A stretch of DNA of 5,783 nucleotides from Bacillota bacterium (GCA_021443825.1 JABUTE010000246.1:1-5783); one strand, 5' to 3'. Counted from the first letter of the stretch, positions 1-5,616 are shown. Notes: generated from the letters alone by a model not told the origin. Numbers and translations are program-made.

Positions 1-53
1 CTGCGGTGAAAGTACTTGGTGGGAAGCTGCCCGGGAGGATAGCACGTTGCCGG
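1..53 (+). rRNA. rrf: 5S ribosomal RNA, 3' end (partial)
   Basis: The first 53 bases match the 3' half of bacterial 5S rRNA: a segment reading TGCGGTGAAAGTACTTGG, then the GGGAAGCTGCCCGGGAGGATAG region of the helix IV/V arm, and a final GTTGCCGG strand that would close helix I with the missing 5' end. The 5' half lies outside the window. tRNA-Glu begins 8 bases later, so this is the distal end of an rRNA operon and the two are almost certainly cotranscribed. The exact mature 3' end is estimated from the terminal helix strand. Confidence 0.88.
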
Positions 54-61
54 TTATTTGC

Positions 62-136
62 GGCCCGTTGGTCAAGCGGTTAAGACACGGCCCTTTCACG
101 GCCGTAACATGGGTTCGATTCCCGTACGGGTCACCA
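62..136 (+). tRNA. tRNA-Glu (anticodon TTC)
   Basis: A complete cloverleaf can be drawn. The acceptor strand GGCCCGT (62-68) pairs with ACGGGTC (126-132), followed by discriminator A133 and an encoded CCA (134-136). The anticodon stem CGGCC/GGCCG (88-92/100-104) holds the loop CTTTCAC with anticodon TTC at 95-97. The T-loop is TTCGATT. The gene sits right after 5S rRNA and has no promoter of its own in the 8-base gap, so it is read as part of the rRNA operon and released by RNA processing. Confidence 0.96.
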
Positions 137-140
137 AAAG

Positions 141-181
141 AAAACCGGTTCTGATAATCCGTCAGATCCGGTTTTTATTTT
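141..181 (+). terminator. Intrinsic terminator of the rRNA-tRNA-Glu operon
   Basis: The arms AAAACCGG (141-148) and CCGGTTTT (168-175) enclose a second perfect stem TCTGA/TCAGA (150-154/162-166) with a single T:T mismatch between them and a 7-base loop. A T-rich run (171-181) follows. It starts 4 bases after the CCA of tRNA-Glu and would end the rRNA operon transcript. Confidence 0.92.
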
Positions 182-222
182 GTCCGGTTCGATTTCCCGG
201 AGCGAGGTTCTTGCGGAGTCTC

Positions 223-251
223 TTCACAAGCGCCGGAATAAATGATACAAT
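223..251 (+). promoter_or_regulatory. Sigma-70/A type promoter for tRNA-Leu
   Basis: A -35 box TTCACA (223-228, 5 of 6 consensus) and a -10 box TACAAT (246-251, 5 of 6) are separated by exactly 17 bases. The expected start is near 258, leaving a leader of about 31 bases before tRNA-Leu at 289. The promoter lies between the upstream terminator and the tRNA, so tRNA-Leu is transcribed independently of the rRNA operon. Confidence 0.78.
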
Positions 252-288
252 AACCCGGTCAAAAGGGCTGCAGCGGCAGCCGCACCAT

Positions 289-372
289 GCGGATATGGCG
301 GAACTGGCAGACGCGCAGGATTTAGGTTCCTGTGGTAATCCCGTGCAGGTTCGATCCCTGTTATCCGCACCA
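289..372 (+). tRNA. tRNA-Leu (anticodon TAG)
   Basis: The acceptor strand GCGGATA (289-295) pairs perfectly with TATCCGC (362-368), followed by A369 and an encoded CCA (370-372). The anticodon stem CAGGA/TCCTG (316-320/328-332) frames loop TTTAGGT with anticodon TAG at 323-325. The T-stem GCAGG/CCTGT holds TTCGATC. The extra bases between the anticodon and T arms (333-344) form the long variable arm of class II tRNAs such as leucine. It reads CUA and, by wobble, other CUN codons. Confidence 0.96.
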
Positions 373-381
373 ACGCCAAAG

Positions 382-432
382 GATCCGGATCGCATCGCTT
401 GAAACGAAGGCGGTCCGGATCTTTTCGTTTTC
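382..432 (+). terminator. Intrinsic terminator after tRNA-Leu
   Basis: GATCCGGA (382-389) pairs with TCCGGATC (414-421). A smaller stem lies in the apical part (CTT...AAG), and TTTTCGTTTTC follows. It begins 9 bases after the tRNA-Leu CCA and makes tRNA-Leu a single-gene transcript. Confidence 0.88.
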
Positions 433-439
433 TATCAAG

Positions 440-491
440 CTGCCGGATGGCATCGGAGCCTTTGCGCGCTCTGGGGCCAAAGGCCCGGCAG
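440..491 (+). other. Bipartite hairpin of unknown role
   Basis: A continuous 14-base 3' strand (478-491) pairs perfectly with two 5' segments. CAAAGGC (478-484) pairs with GCCTTTG (458-464), and CCGGCAG (485-491) pairs with CTGCCGG (440-446). An 11-base bulge lies at 447-457 and a 13-base loop at 465-477. No U-tract follows on either strand, so it is not a standard terminator. It sits between the tRNA-Leu terminator and the next promoter, in a stretch with no supported gene. I do not recognise the RNA family; its strand is not fixed by the pairing. Confidence 0.5.
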
Positions 492-577
492 TGCTGCTAA
501 GATAAGAAAATATCCTTTTTCAGAAAGAAAGATCGATAATCCTCTAAATCAACGGCGTTTTTATGTCGATAATATTA

Positions 578-583
578 TATAAT
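578..583 (+). promoter_or_regulatory. Probable -10 box for the small membrane protein gene
   Basis: A perfect TATAAT lies 54 bases upstream of the ATG at 638 in an AT-rich patch, with an expected start near 590. The sequence 17 bases upstream (GCGTTT, 555-560) is a poor -35, and no TGn extension is present, so the promoter would be weak or factor-dependent. The rest of 492-577 shows no gene. Confidence 0.45.
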
Positions 584-637
584 GCTATTGCAAAGCATCT
601 GACAATGATCGAGACTATGTATCATAGGAGGCATACT

Positions 638-796
638 ATGAAAGACTTGCTTATCGGAATCGCAACGCTTCTGATCGCTCTTGGAATCATCGCGACCCTG
701 ATCTTCGGCGGCGACGGTACCCTGCAGGGGGAACTGGAAAAAAAGATCCAAAGCGGGGTCTCGGCCATCACTTCTCTCGAGTTTAAGACGGAATAA
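638..796 (+). CDS. Small single-pass membrane protein, 52 aa, function unknown
   Basis: The ATG at 638 is chosen because a full AGGAGG (626-631) lies 6 bases before it; the longer in-frame start at 563 overlaps the promoter-like TATAAT and has no ribosome binding site. The protein has a short charged start (MKD), a hydrophobic segment at residues 4-23 (leucine, isoleucine, alanine, threonine and two glycines), then GGDG and a polar, amphipathic tail of about 28 residues rich in Glu and Lys. The topology fits a single membrane anchor with a short soluble tail. No cysteine, signal-peptidase motif or sortase motif is visible. The general plan (membrane helix plus short amphipathic tail) resembles Flp-type pilins or small hydrophobic regulatory peptides, but no family motif supports either. 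It has its own terminator and is a monocistronic unit, convergent with the regulator gene downstream. Confidence 0.72.
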   Translation: MKDLLIGIATLLIALGIIATLIFGGDGTLQGELEKKIQSGVSAITSLEFKTE

Positions 797-834
797 TACC
801 ATCGTTTCATATAATTCTATCATGAATAACAGTT

Positions 835-877
835 AAAGCCCTTACAGCGTCGATGAGATGCTCTGCAAGGGCTTTTT
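835..877 (+). terminator. Intrinsic terminator after the small membrane protein gene
   Basis: AAAGCCCTT (835-843) pairs with AAGGGCTTT (867-875) and is followed by a TTTTT run (873-877). It lies between convergent genes. On the minus strand the stem is followed by the weaker TTTAACTGTTATT, so it may also end the LysR transcript coming from the right. Confidence 0.82.
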
Positions 878-894
878 GCATGCACGAAACAGGC

Positions 895-1785
895 TCAGCG
901 CAGTTCGTTTTTCCCAAACCGCAGGCAGGCATCTGCGAACAGATCCATGGTATCGGTAAACAGACGGTTCCTGTGGTAGATCAGGCGAAAGCTTCTGCTG
1001 AAATCGGCATCGCTGATCTCGCAGAATGACAGCTCCTTTCGCTGCAGCTCCTTTTCCACCAGACGTCCCGATATGACGCTGATGCCAAGCCCCTGGGTGA
1101 CAGCGTTGATAATGGTCTCAAAGTTATAGGCGCTCCAGAGGATATTCGCTTTGATCTTTTTTTCGTCCAGCGCCTGCAGCAGCTGGGCGCGGGTGCCGGA
1201 GCCTTCCTCCCGCAGGATCAGCTCCTGCCCTGCCAGCTCCGAAAGAGAGATGCTGCTGCGGCTGCTGAAGGGATGTTCTTTGCTGCAGATGATGCCCAGA
1301 CGGTCCCAGATGGCATCCTTTTCCAGCAGATCCTCTGACTCGATCACGCCCTCGACCAGTGCGATATCCAGCTCGCCGTCCAACAGCATCTTTTCGATCA
1401 GGCGGGTATTGGCGACGGATACGTTGTGGCGCAGGTCGGGGTGTTCTTTTTTCAGCATCGCCATGACCGGCGGGATCACGCAGGCGCCCACGGTAGCTGT
1501 TGCTCCGATGCGCACAAAGGGCGAATGGGTCTCGTTATTGAGAAAGCTGTTCATCTCTTCGTGAAGGGCCATGATCTCGGAGGCATATTTGTAAAGAGTG
1601 CTTCCGGTGGGCGTCAGCCGCAGGCTGCGGTTGACACGCTCGAACAGCTGGATGTTATATTCCTTTTCGATCTCGGTGACGGTAAAGCTGACCGACGGTT
1701 GAGAGATGCACAACAGCTTGGCTGCCTCGCTCATGCTTTTGGTGCGGGCAACAGCAGTAAAGATCTGAAGACTGCGAAATGTCAT
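895..1785 (-). CDS. LysR-type transcriptional regulator, probable regulator of the divergent sulfur operon
   Basis: The 296-residue protein has the normal length and layout of the LysR family. Residues 1-60 are the winged helix-turn-helix, with MSEAAKLLCISQPSVSFTVTEIE (18-40) as the helix-turn-helix core and LFERVNRSLRLTPTG as the wing. A linker helix and a two-lobed substrate-binding effector domain (about 88-290) follow, including GLGISVISG, typical of this domain. The ATG at 1783-1785 has AAAGAGG (1792-1798 on the minus strand) 6 bases upstream. The gene is divergent from the flavoprotein/sirohaem operon across 126 bases that carry a repeated operator-like element, the classic arrangement in which a LysR protein activates the neighbour and represses itself. 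The family resemblance is to the CysL/CbbR side of LysR, a weak judgement from reading alone. The effector is unknown; a sulfur or nitrogen oxyanion or a thiol metabolite is a reasonable guess. Confidence 0.93.
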   Translation of the reverse strand: MTFRSLQIFTAVARTKSMSEAAKLLCISQPSVSFTVTEIEKEYNIQLFERVNRSLRLTPTGSTLYKYASEIMALHEEMNSFLNNETHSPFVRIGATATVGACVIPPVMAMLKKEHPDLRHNVSVANTRLIEKMLLDGELDIALVEGVIESEDLLEKDAIWDRLGIICSKEHPFSSRSSISLSELAGQELILREEGSGTRAQLLQALDEKKIKANILWSAYNFETIINAVTQGLGISVISGRLVEKELQRKELSFCEISDADFSRSFRLIYHRNRLFTDTMDLFADACLRFGKNELR

Positions 1786-1809
1786 GGGAAACCTCTTTCG
1801 ATCAAATAT

Positions 1810-1859
1810 ATAAATAGATCCTTATACTTTAATAGAAACTTATGTACTTTTAATAATAG
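1810..1859. promoter_or_regulatory. Candidate LysR operator with repeated 13-mer
   Basis: AATAGATCCTTAT (1813-1825) and AATAGAAACTTAT (1831-1843) are identical at 11 of 13 positions and start 18 bases apart. A third AATAG starts at 1855. The first copy lies inside the dyad ATAA-N8-TTAT (1810-1825), a T-N12-A type box close to the T-N11-A LysR consensus, centred about 65 bases before the expected start of the divergent operon. The second copy would sit in the -40s. This matches the usual pair of LysR recognition and activation sites. It is read from sequence only, without binding data. Confidence 0.6.
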
Positions 1860-1876
1860 TCTATGAATGATAAAAT
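1848..1876 (+). promoter_or_regulatory. Extended -10 promoter of the flavoprotein/sirohaem operon
   Basis: TGATAAAAT (1868-1876) is a TGn-extended -10 with hexamer TAAAAT (5 of 6). At the 17-base spacing the -35 position holds TTTTAA (1848-1853), only 3 of 6. The expected start is near 1883, about 29 bases before the ATG. A good -10 with a poor -35 is usual for promoters that need an activator such as a LysR protein bound just upstream. Confidence 0.55.
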
Positions 1877-1911
1877 GAAAACAAAAAAAGCTTTTCAAAG
1901 GAGTTGTAACG

Positions 1912-3546
1912 ATGAAAATTCTTGTGATCGGTGCTGTTGCAGCCGGAACCAAGGCTGCGGCAAAGCTTAAGAGAAATCTGGGCAAAGATGCTCAGGTGAC
2001 CATTCTGACCAAATCCAAAGATATTTCCTATGCAGGCTGCGGTCTTCCCTATTATATCGGCGGCATTGTTGAATCCAGAGCCGAGCTTCTGGTCAACACC
2101 CCCGATTCCTTCAGCAAGCTGACAGGAGTAGAGGTCTTGACCGGCATGGAAGCCGTAAAGCTGATGGCTGCAGAAAAGAAGGTCGCTGCGAAAAATGTAG
2201 ATACCGGAGAAGAATCCGTCTGGGAATACGATAAGCTGATCATCGCTACCGGTGCAGCTCCTGTCGTTCCGCCCATTCCCGGCGTCGACCTGGAGGGTGT
2301 TCACGTTCTGCGCACCCCCGACGATGCAGATGGCATCATCGCTGCCGTCGAAGCAGGAGCCAAGAGAGCCGTCGTTATCGGCGGCGGCTACATCGGTCTT
2401 GAGGTTGCCGAAAACCTGACCGAAAAGGGTCTGCGTGTTTCCGTGCTGGAAATGCTGCCCCATATCATGCCCGGCTTTGACAGCGATTTCGCGGAATTCG
2501 CAGAAAACCGCCTGGCGGATGAACGGATCATGGTATTCACCAACACGGCGGTGACCGGCATCGAGGGCGAAGACGGCCATGTTGCCAAGGTGCTGACCGA
2601 AAAGAAGGGGTTTAAGGCTGATCTGGTCGTTCTGTCGACCGGTATTCGCCCGGCTACATCCTGGCTTCAGGACAGCGGCATCGAGATGTTCAAGGGCACG
2701 GTCGTCGTCGATGACCGGATGCATACCAGCCTGGACGATGTATATGCCGTCGGCGACTGTGCAACCGCAAGAAACTTTGTAACGCAGACCGGCGGCTGGT
2801 CTCCCATGGGCTCTACGGCCAATATCGTAGGCAGGATCTGTGCCAACGAGGTCAGCGGAAAGGCAGGCCACGGCTACAGAGGTGCTTTGGGCACTGCCAT
2901 TGTAAAGCTGCCCGGACTGAACTGTGCAAAGACCGGACTCAGCCAGGAGGCTGCTGTCAAGGCAGGCTTTGATGCGGTCAGCGCAACTCTTTCGCTGGAC
3001 AGCAAGGCTCATTTTATGCCCGATTCCACCGTATCCATCGTTCGTCTTACGGCAGATAAGAATACCCACAAGCTGCTGGGCGCGCAGATCATGGGCGGCT
3101 ATGGCGTCGATAAGTTCATCGACATCGCGGTAACGGCCATCACGCTTGGTGCCTGCATCGAAGATCTGGAGGATATGGATCTGGCCTATGCACCGCCCTT
3201 TGCGACGGCCATGGATTCCTTCACCGTAGCCGTCAACGTGATGATGAACAAGCTGTGCGGCAATCTGGTGGGCGGAACCCTGGAAGAAGCCGGCGATCTT
3301 GCCAACTGGAAGCTGCTGGATGTGGCAAAGGAGCCTATGAAGGACGACCTTCCCTACTATCCCGTACAAAAGCTGACCCAGATGGAAGCGCTGGAAGGCA
3401 TTCCTGCAGACACCCCGCTGCTGCTGCTTTGCGCAAAGGGCAGAAACAGCTATATGGCACAGGTGAGACTGAGAGATATGGGTTATCAGAACACCTTCGT
3501 TCTGGAAGGCGGCGTAACCTTATATCCCGAGATCCTCGAAGACTGA
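1912..3546 (+). CDS. FAD-dependent CoA-disulfide/persulfide reductase with C-terminal rhodanese-like domain
   Basis: This 544-residue flavoprotein belongs to the pyridine nucleotide-disulfide oxidoreductase family, CoA-disulfide reductase branch. The N-terminal FAD-binding motif is VIGAVAAGTKAAAK (5-18). The single redox cysteine is Cys43 in SYAGCGLPYYIG, the same place as Cys43 of the staphylococcal CoA-disulfide reductase. The NAD(P)H-binding loop is IGGGYIGLEVAENL (156-169), the second FAD motif is VYAVGDCA (277-284), and the dimerisation domain carries LAYAPPF with Tyr426, the counterpart of a family active-site tyrosine. From about residue 460 a short rhodanese-like domain follows, with active loop CAKGRNS and Cys507. 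Enzymes with this fusion reduce CoA disulfide, CoA persulfide or polysulfide with NAD(P)H in the cytoplasm. The ATG has AAAGGAG (1897-1903) 8 bases upstream. It is first in an operon with the sirohaem reductase, 46 bases apart, and probably under the divergent LysR. The exact substrate cannot be told from sequence. Confidence 0.92.
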   Translation: MKILVIGAVAAGTKAAAKLKRNLGKDAQVTILTKSKDISYAGCGLPYYIGGIVESRAELLVNTPDSFSKLTGVEVLTGMEAVKLMAAEKKVAAKNVDTGEESVWEYDKLIIATGAAPVVPPIPGVDLEGVHVLRTPDDADGIIAAVEAGAKRAVVIGGGYIGLEVAENLTEKGLRVSVLEMLPHIMPGFDSDFAEFAENRLADERIMVFTNTAVTGIEGEDGHVAKVLTEKKGFKADLVVLSTGIRPATSWLQDSGIEMFKGTVVVDDRMHTSLDDVYAVGDCATARNFVTQTGGWSPMGSTANIVGRICANEVSGKAGHGYRGALGTAIVKLPGLNCAKTGLSQEAAVKAGFDAVSATLSLDSKAHFMPDSTVSIVRLTADKNTHKLLGAQIMGGYGVDKFIDIAVTAITLGACIEDLEDMDLAYAPPFATAMDSFTVAVNVMMNKLCGNLVGGTLEEAGDLANWKLLDVAKEPMKDDLPYYPVQKLTQMEALEGIPADTPLLLLCAKGRNSYMAQVRLRDMGYQNTFVLEGGVTLYPEILED

Positions 3547-3592
3547 TCCGGATCGTTATTGGAAACAGTAATTATAAATAAAGGAGTACATT

Positions 3593-4540
3593 ATGCTTAA
3601 GATCACACCCGAAGAAAAAACAGCTCTGAAGGGCAGAGGCTTTATTCTGACCAGCGACGGCGAGCACTTTATCGCAAGAATCGTTCCCGACAGTGCCTTT
3701 ATTCAGACCAAGGGTCTGCAGGCCATCGTCGATGCTGCCAATCAGTACGGCAGCGGTGAGATCGCGCTGACCTCCAGAATGACACTGGAAGTACAGGGCA
3801 TCCCCTACGAAAACATCGAACCCTTCAACGCAGCCATCGAAGCAGCCGGCTATGTGACCGGCGGAACCGGCGGCAAGGTACGCCCTGTCGTATGCTGCAA
3901 GGGCACCGTTTGTGTGCATGGCCTGGTCGATACCAGAAAGCTCTCTCAGGAGATCCACGAAAAGTTCTATATCGGCTGGCATGAGGTAAGACTGCCCCAT
4001 AAGTTCAAGATCGGTATCGGCGGCTGCCCCAATAACTGCATCAAGCCCCAGCTGAACGACTTCGGCATCTTCGGTCAGAAGGTTCCCAAGTACGATCCCG
4101 ACGACTGCAACGGCTGCAAGAAGTGTTCCGTTATCGACGTCTGCCCCATGAATGCATGCTCCATCGATGACGACGGCATCATGCAGATCGATAAGAGCCT
4201 GTGCAATAACTGCGGAAAGTGCACCTCCGCCTGCAATTTCGACTGCATCGAGGTCGAAAAAGAAGGCTACGCAGTTACTCTGGGCGGCATCTGGGGCAAG
4301 ACCCAGCGCATCGGAACCAGAGTGCCCGGCGTATTCACCCACGATGAGCTGCTGTCGATCATCGAAAAGTGCATCCTTCTCTACAGAGAGCAGGGCAAGA
4401 CCGGTGAGCGGTTCGGAAGATCGGTCGACCGCATCGGCGTTGAAAACTTCATTCAGCAGCTGCTGTCGGACGATGTTCTTGACAGAAAGCAGGAGATCCT
4501 GGATGCTCAGCTGCATCTGACCGGCGGAGCCAAGTGCTGA
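3593..4540 (+). CDS. Sirohaem/[4Fe-4S] sulfite (or nitrite) reductase, AsrC-like
   Basis: The 315-residue protein begins with a nitrite/sulfite-reductase ferredoxin-like half domain (about 15-85) including TSRMTLEVQGI with Arg62. The sirohaem-linked cluster motif follows: Cys101-x5-Cys107 and Cys145-x3-Cys149 (GGCPNNC). Just before the second pair is HKFK (Lys137, Lys139), equivalent to the lysines that bind sulfite in sulfite reductases; Arg97 also fits the anion pocket. A two-cluster ferredoxin insert (165-222) has Cys172, 175, 178, 184 and Cys204, 207, 210, 214. The C-terminal part has GGIWGKTQRIG and GERFGRSVDRIG, typical of anaerobic sulfite reductase subunit C. It would reduce sulfite to sulfide, or possibly nitrite to ammonia, in the cytoplasm. 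AAGGAG (3581-3586) lies 6 bases before the ATG. Normally AsrC works with AsrA and AsrB; neither is present here, so electrons may come from the upstream flavoprotein or a ferredoxin. Substrate choice is not settled by the sequence. Confidence 0.92.
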   Translation: MLKITPEEKTALKGRGFILTSDGEHFIARIVPDSAFIQTKGLQAIVDAANQYGSGEIALTSRMTLEVQGIPYENIEPFNAAIEAAGYVTGGTGGKVRPVVCCKGTVCVHGLVDTRKLSQEIHEKFYIGWHEVRLPHKFKIGIGGCPNNCIKPQLNDFGIFGQKVPKYDPDDCNGCKKCSVIDVCPMNACSIDDDGIMQIDKSLCNNCGKCTSACNFDCIEVEKEGYAVTLGGIWGKTQRIGTRVPGVFTHDELLSIIEKCILLYREQGKTGERFGRSVDRIGVENFIQQLLSDDVLDRKQEILDAQLHLTGGAKC

Positions 4541-4570
4541 TCTGAAAAAGCAGCATTCTCAAATCCATAA

Positions 4571-4604
4571 AAAAGACCGGAAGCAATGTGCTTCCGGTCT
4601 TTTC
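4571..4604. terminator. Bidirectional intrinsic terminator between the operon and the second LysR gene
   Basis: AAAAGACCGGAAGCA (4571-4585) pairs perfectly with TGCTTCCGGTCTTTT (4589-4603) around a tiny loop; the last A:T pair may be open, giving a 14-base stem and 5-base loop. On the plus strand it ends in TCTTTT, and on the minus strand in a run of six T. It lies 30 bases after the sirohaem reductase stop, between convergent genes. Confidence 0.93.
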
Positions 4605-4616
4605 GCATTCTTATCT

Positions 4617-4652
4617 GAAAAGAGCAGGGGGATGGCTTTTGCATGCCCCTGC
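4617..4652 (-). terminator. Second terminator for the minus-strand LysR gene
   Basis: On the minus strand GCAGGGG (4652 to 4646) pairs with CCCCTGC (4630 to 4624), with an inner CAT/ATG, followed by TCTTTTC (4623-4617). It starts 9 bases past the stop codon of the regulator gene, so that transcript meets two terminators in a row. Confidence 0.7.
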
Positions 4653-4661
4653 AGAAGGGTC

Positions 4662-5537
4662 TTATTCTTCGCCGCTGACGAATTGCTGCACATGGGTGGT
4701 AAACAGCTGCACAATGGAAGATGACTTTGCCGCCTTGCTCAACGAGAGGTGAACGGTTCGGTCTTTGGTATGATCGAGGGGAAGTCGCACCACATTGAAC
4801 CGGGACGGCTGCAGGATCATATCGTAGACGATGCTGACGCCAAGGCCGCTTTCGACCAGCGACAGAAGCACCAGATCGCTGGGAACCTCGTAGGTAACGT
4901 TGGGATAGATCTGGTATTTATCGAAAAACTGCGCAAAATCGTAGTCGCGTTCTTCCTTCAGAGCGATGTAGTTTTCCTGCGGGATGCGGTCGACGGGATA
5001 GAATTCTGCGCCGGCAAGGGGATGGGTCGGCGGAACGATCGCCACCAGAGAATCCTGGAATACAGGGATGGACTCGAACTCAGCCGCCTCGGTGCTGCCT
5101 AAAAAGCTGCAGTCGATGATGCCCCGCTTGAGCCATTCGGAAAGCTCTCCGTACTCGCCGTGGAAGAGCTGGATCTGAATATTGGGATAGATCTCATGAA
5201 AGGATTTCAGGATGGCCGGCAGCATGCTGGCGGAAACGCTGGAAAAGCTGCCCAGACGGATGGTGCCCTGCTTGATGCCGTGAATATCAGCCAGATTGAA
5301 GCGCAGATTCTCGTAATCCTTGACAATGCTGCGTATATCGTCTATGACCGATAGACCCTGTGAGGTCAGAACGACTCCTTTTCTGCTGCGGGAAAGCAAG
5401 GCGATATCCCAGTCAGCTTCCAGATCCTGGATCATTTTGCTGACGGCAGACTGGGTGTAGCCCAGCTGCTTTGCTGCGACAGTGATGCTTCCGGTCTCTA
5501 CGGTCTTTAGCAGAGCCTGGTATTTTTGAATGCTCAT
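4662..5537 (-). CDS. LysR-type transcriptional regulator, target probably the divergent gene beyond the window
   Basis: The protein of 291 residues is a complete LysR family member. The N-terminal helix-turn-helix includes ITVAAKQLGYTQSAVSKMIQDLE (18-40) and the wing VVLTSQG. The effector domain (about 90-291) opens with GTIRLGSFSSVSASMLPAIL and contains SGLGVSIVYDMI. The ATG at 5535-5537 is preceded on the minus strand by GAGG 9 bases upstream, a modest ribosome binding site. It is convergent with the sulfur operon and separated from it by strong terminators, so it need not control that operon. It is divergent from a gene starting just after the right edge, which is the more likely target. 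It differs clearly from the regulator at 895-1785 in its effector domain, so the two are not a recent duplication. The effector cannot be told. Confidence 0.92.
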   Translation of the reverse strand: MSIQKYQALLKTVETGSITVAAKQLGYTQSAVSKMIQDLEADWDIALLSRSRKGVVLTSQGLSVIDDIRSIVKDYENLRFNLADIHGIKQGTIRLGSFSSVSASMLPAILKSFHEIYPNIQIQLFHGEYGELSEWLKRGIIDCSFLGSTEAAEFESIPVFQDSLVAIVPPTHPLAGAEFYPVDRIPQENYIALKEERDYDFAQFFDKYQIYPNVTYEVPSDLVLLSLVESGLGVSIVYDMILQPSRFNVVRLPLDHTKDRTVHLSLSKAAKSSSIVQLFTTHVQQFVSGEE

Positions 5538-5592
5538 AAGGTGCGCCTCGATTCAAGCTGCAGTAGAAATAATTATGAAGGTCGTCAACGAA

Positions 5593-5598
5593 ATTATA
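5593..5598 (-). promoter_or_regulatory. Possible -10 box for the second LysR gene
   Basis: A perfect TATAAT on the minus strand lies 55 bases upstream of the ATG. The -35 position at 17 bases (TAGCAT) is poor. It faces away from the plus-strand extended -10 at 5617-5625, so the two promoters would overlap back to back, as is common for LysR genes that repress themselves. Confidence 0.4.
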
Positions 5599-5616
5599 CA
5601 AAAAAAAGGGGAGAAA

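Noticed and set aside
58..402. Plus-strand frame of 114 codons at the left end
   Set aside because: It runs through both tRNA genes and the rRNA operon terminator and starts at a TTG with no ribosome binding site.
563..637. Upstream ATG (563) as the start of the small membrane protein
   Set aside because: The extra 25 residues overlap the TATAAT box and have no ribosome binding site, while the ATG at 638 has AGGAGG at 6 bases.
1151..1866. Plus-strand frames opposite the first LysR gene
   Set aside because: They are low-complexity, serine-rich or shadow products opposite a complete LysR reading frame and lack ribosome binding sites.
1861..3369. Minus-strand open frame of 502 codons opposite the flavoprotein gene
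   Set aside because: The plus-strand frame has clear family motifs; the antisense product has no recognisable domain and exists because of codon bias.
3544..3592. Palindromic ATCCGGAT after the flavoprotein stop, also seen near 383
   Set aside because: It is too short to be a terminator, has no T-run, and the shared 11-mer with the tRNA-Leu terminator is probably chance.
3572..4516. Minus-strand open frame of 314 codons opposite the sirohaem reductase gene
   Set aside because: The plus strand encodes all cluster and sirohaem motifs; the antisense frame is a shadow with no family features.
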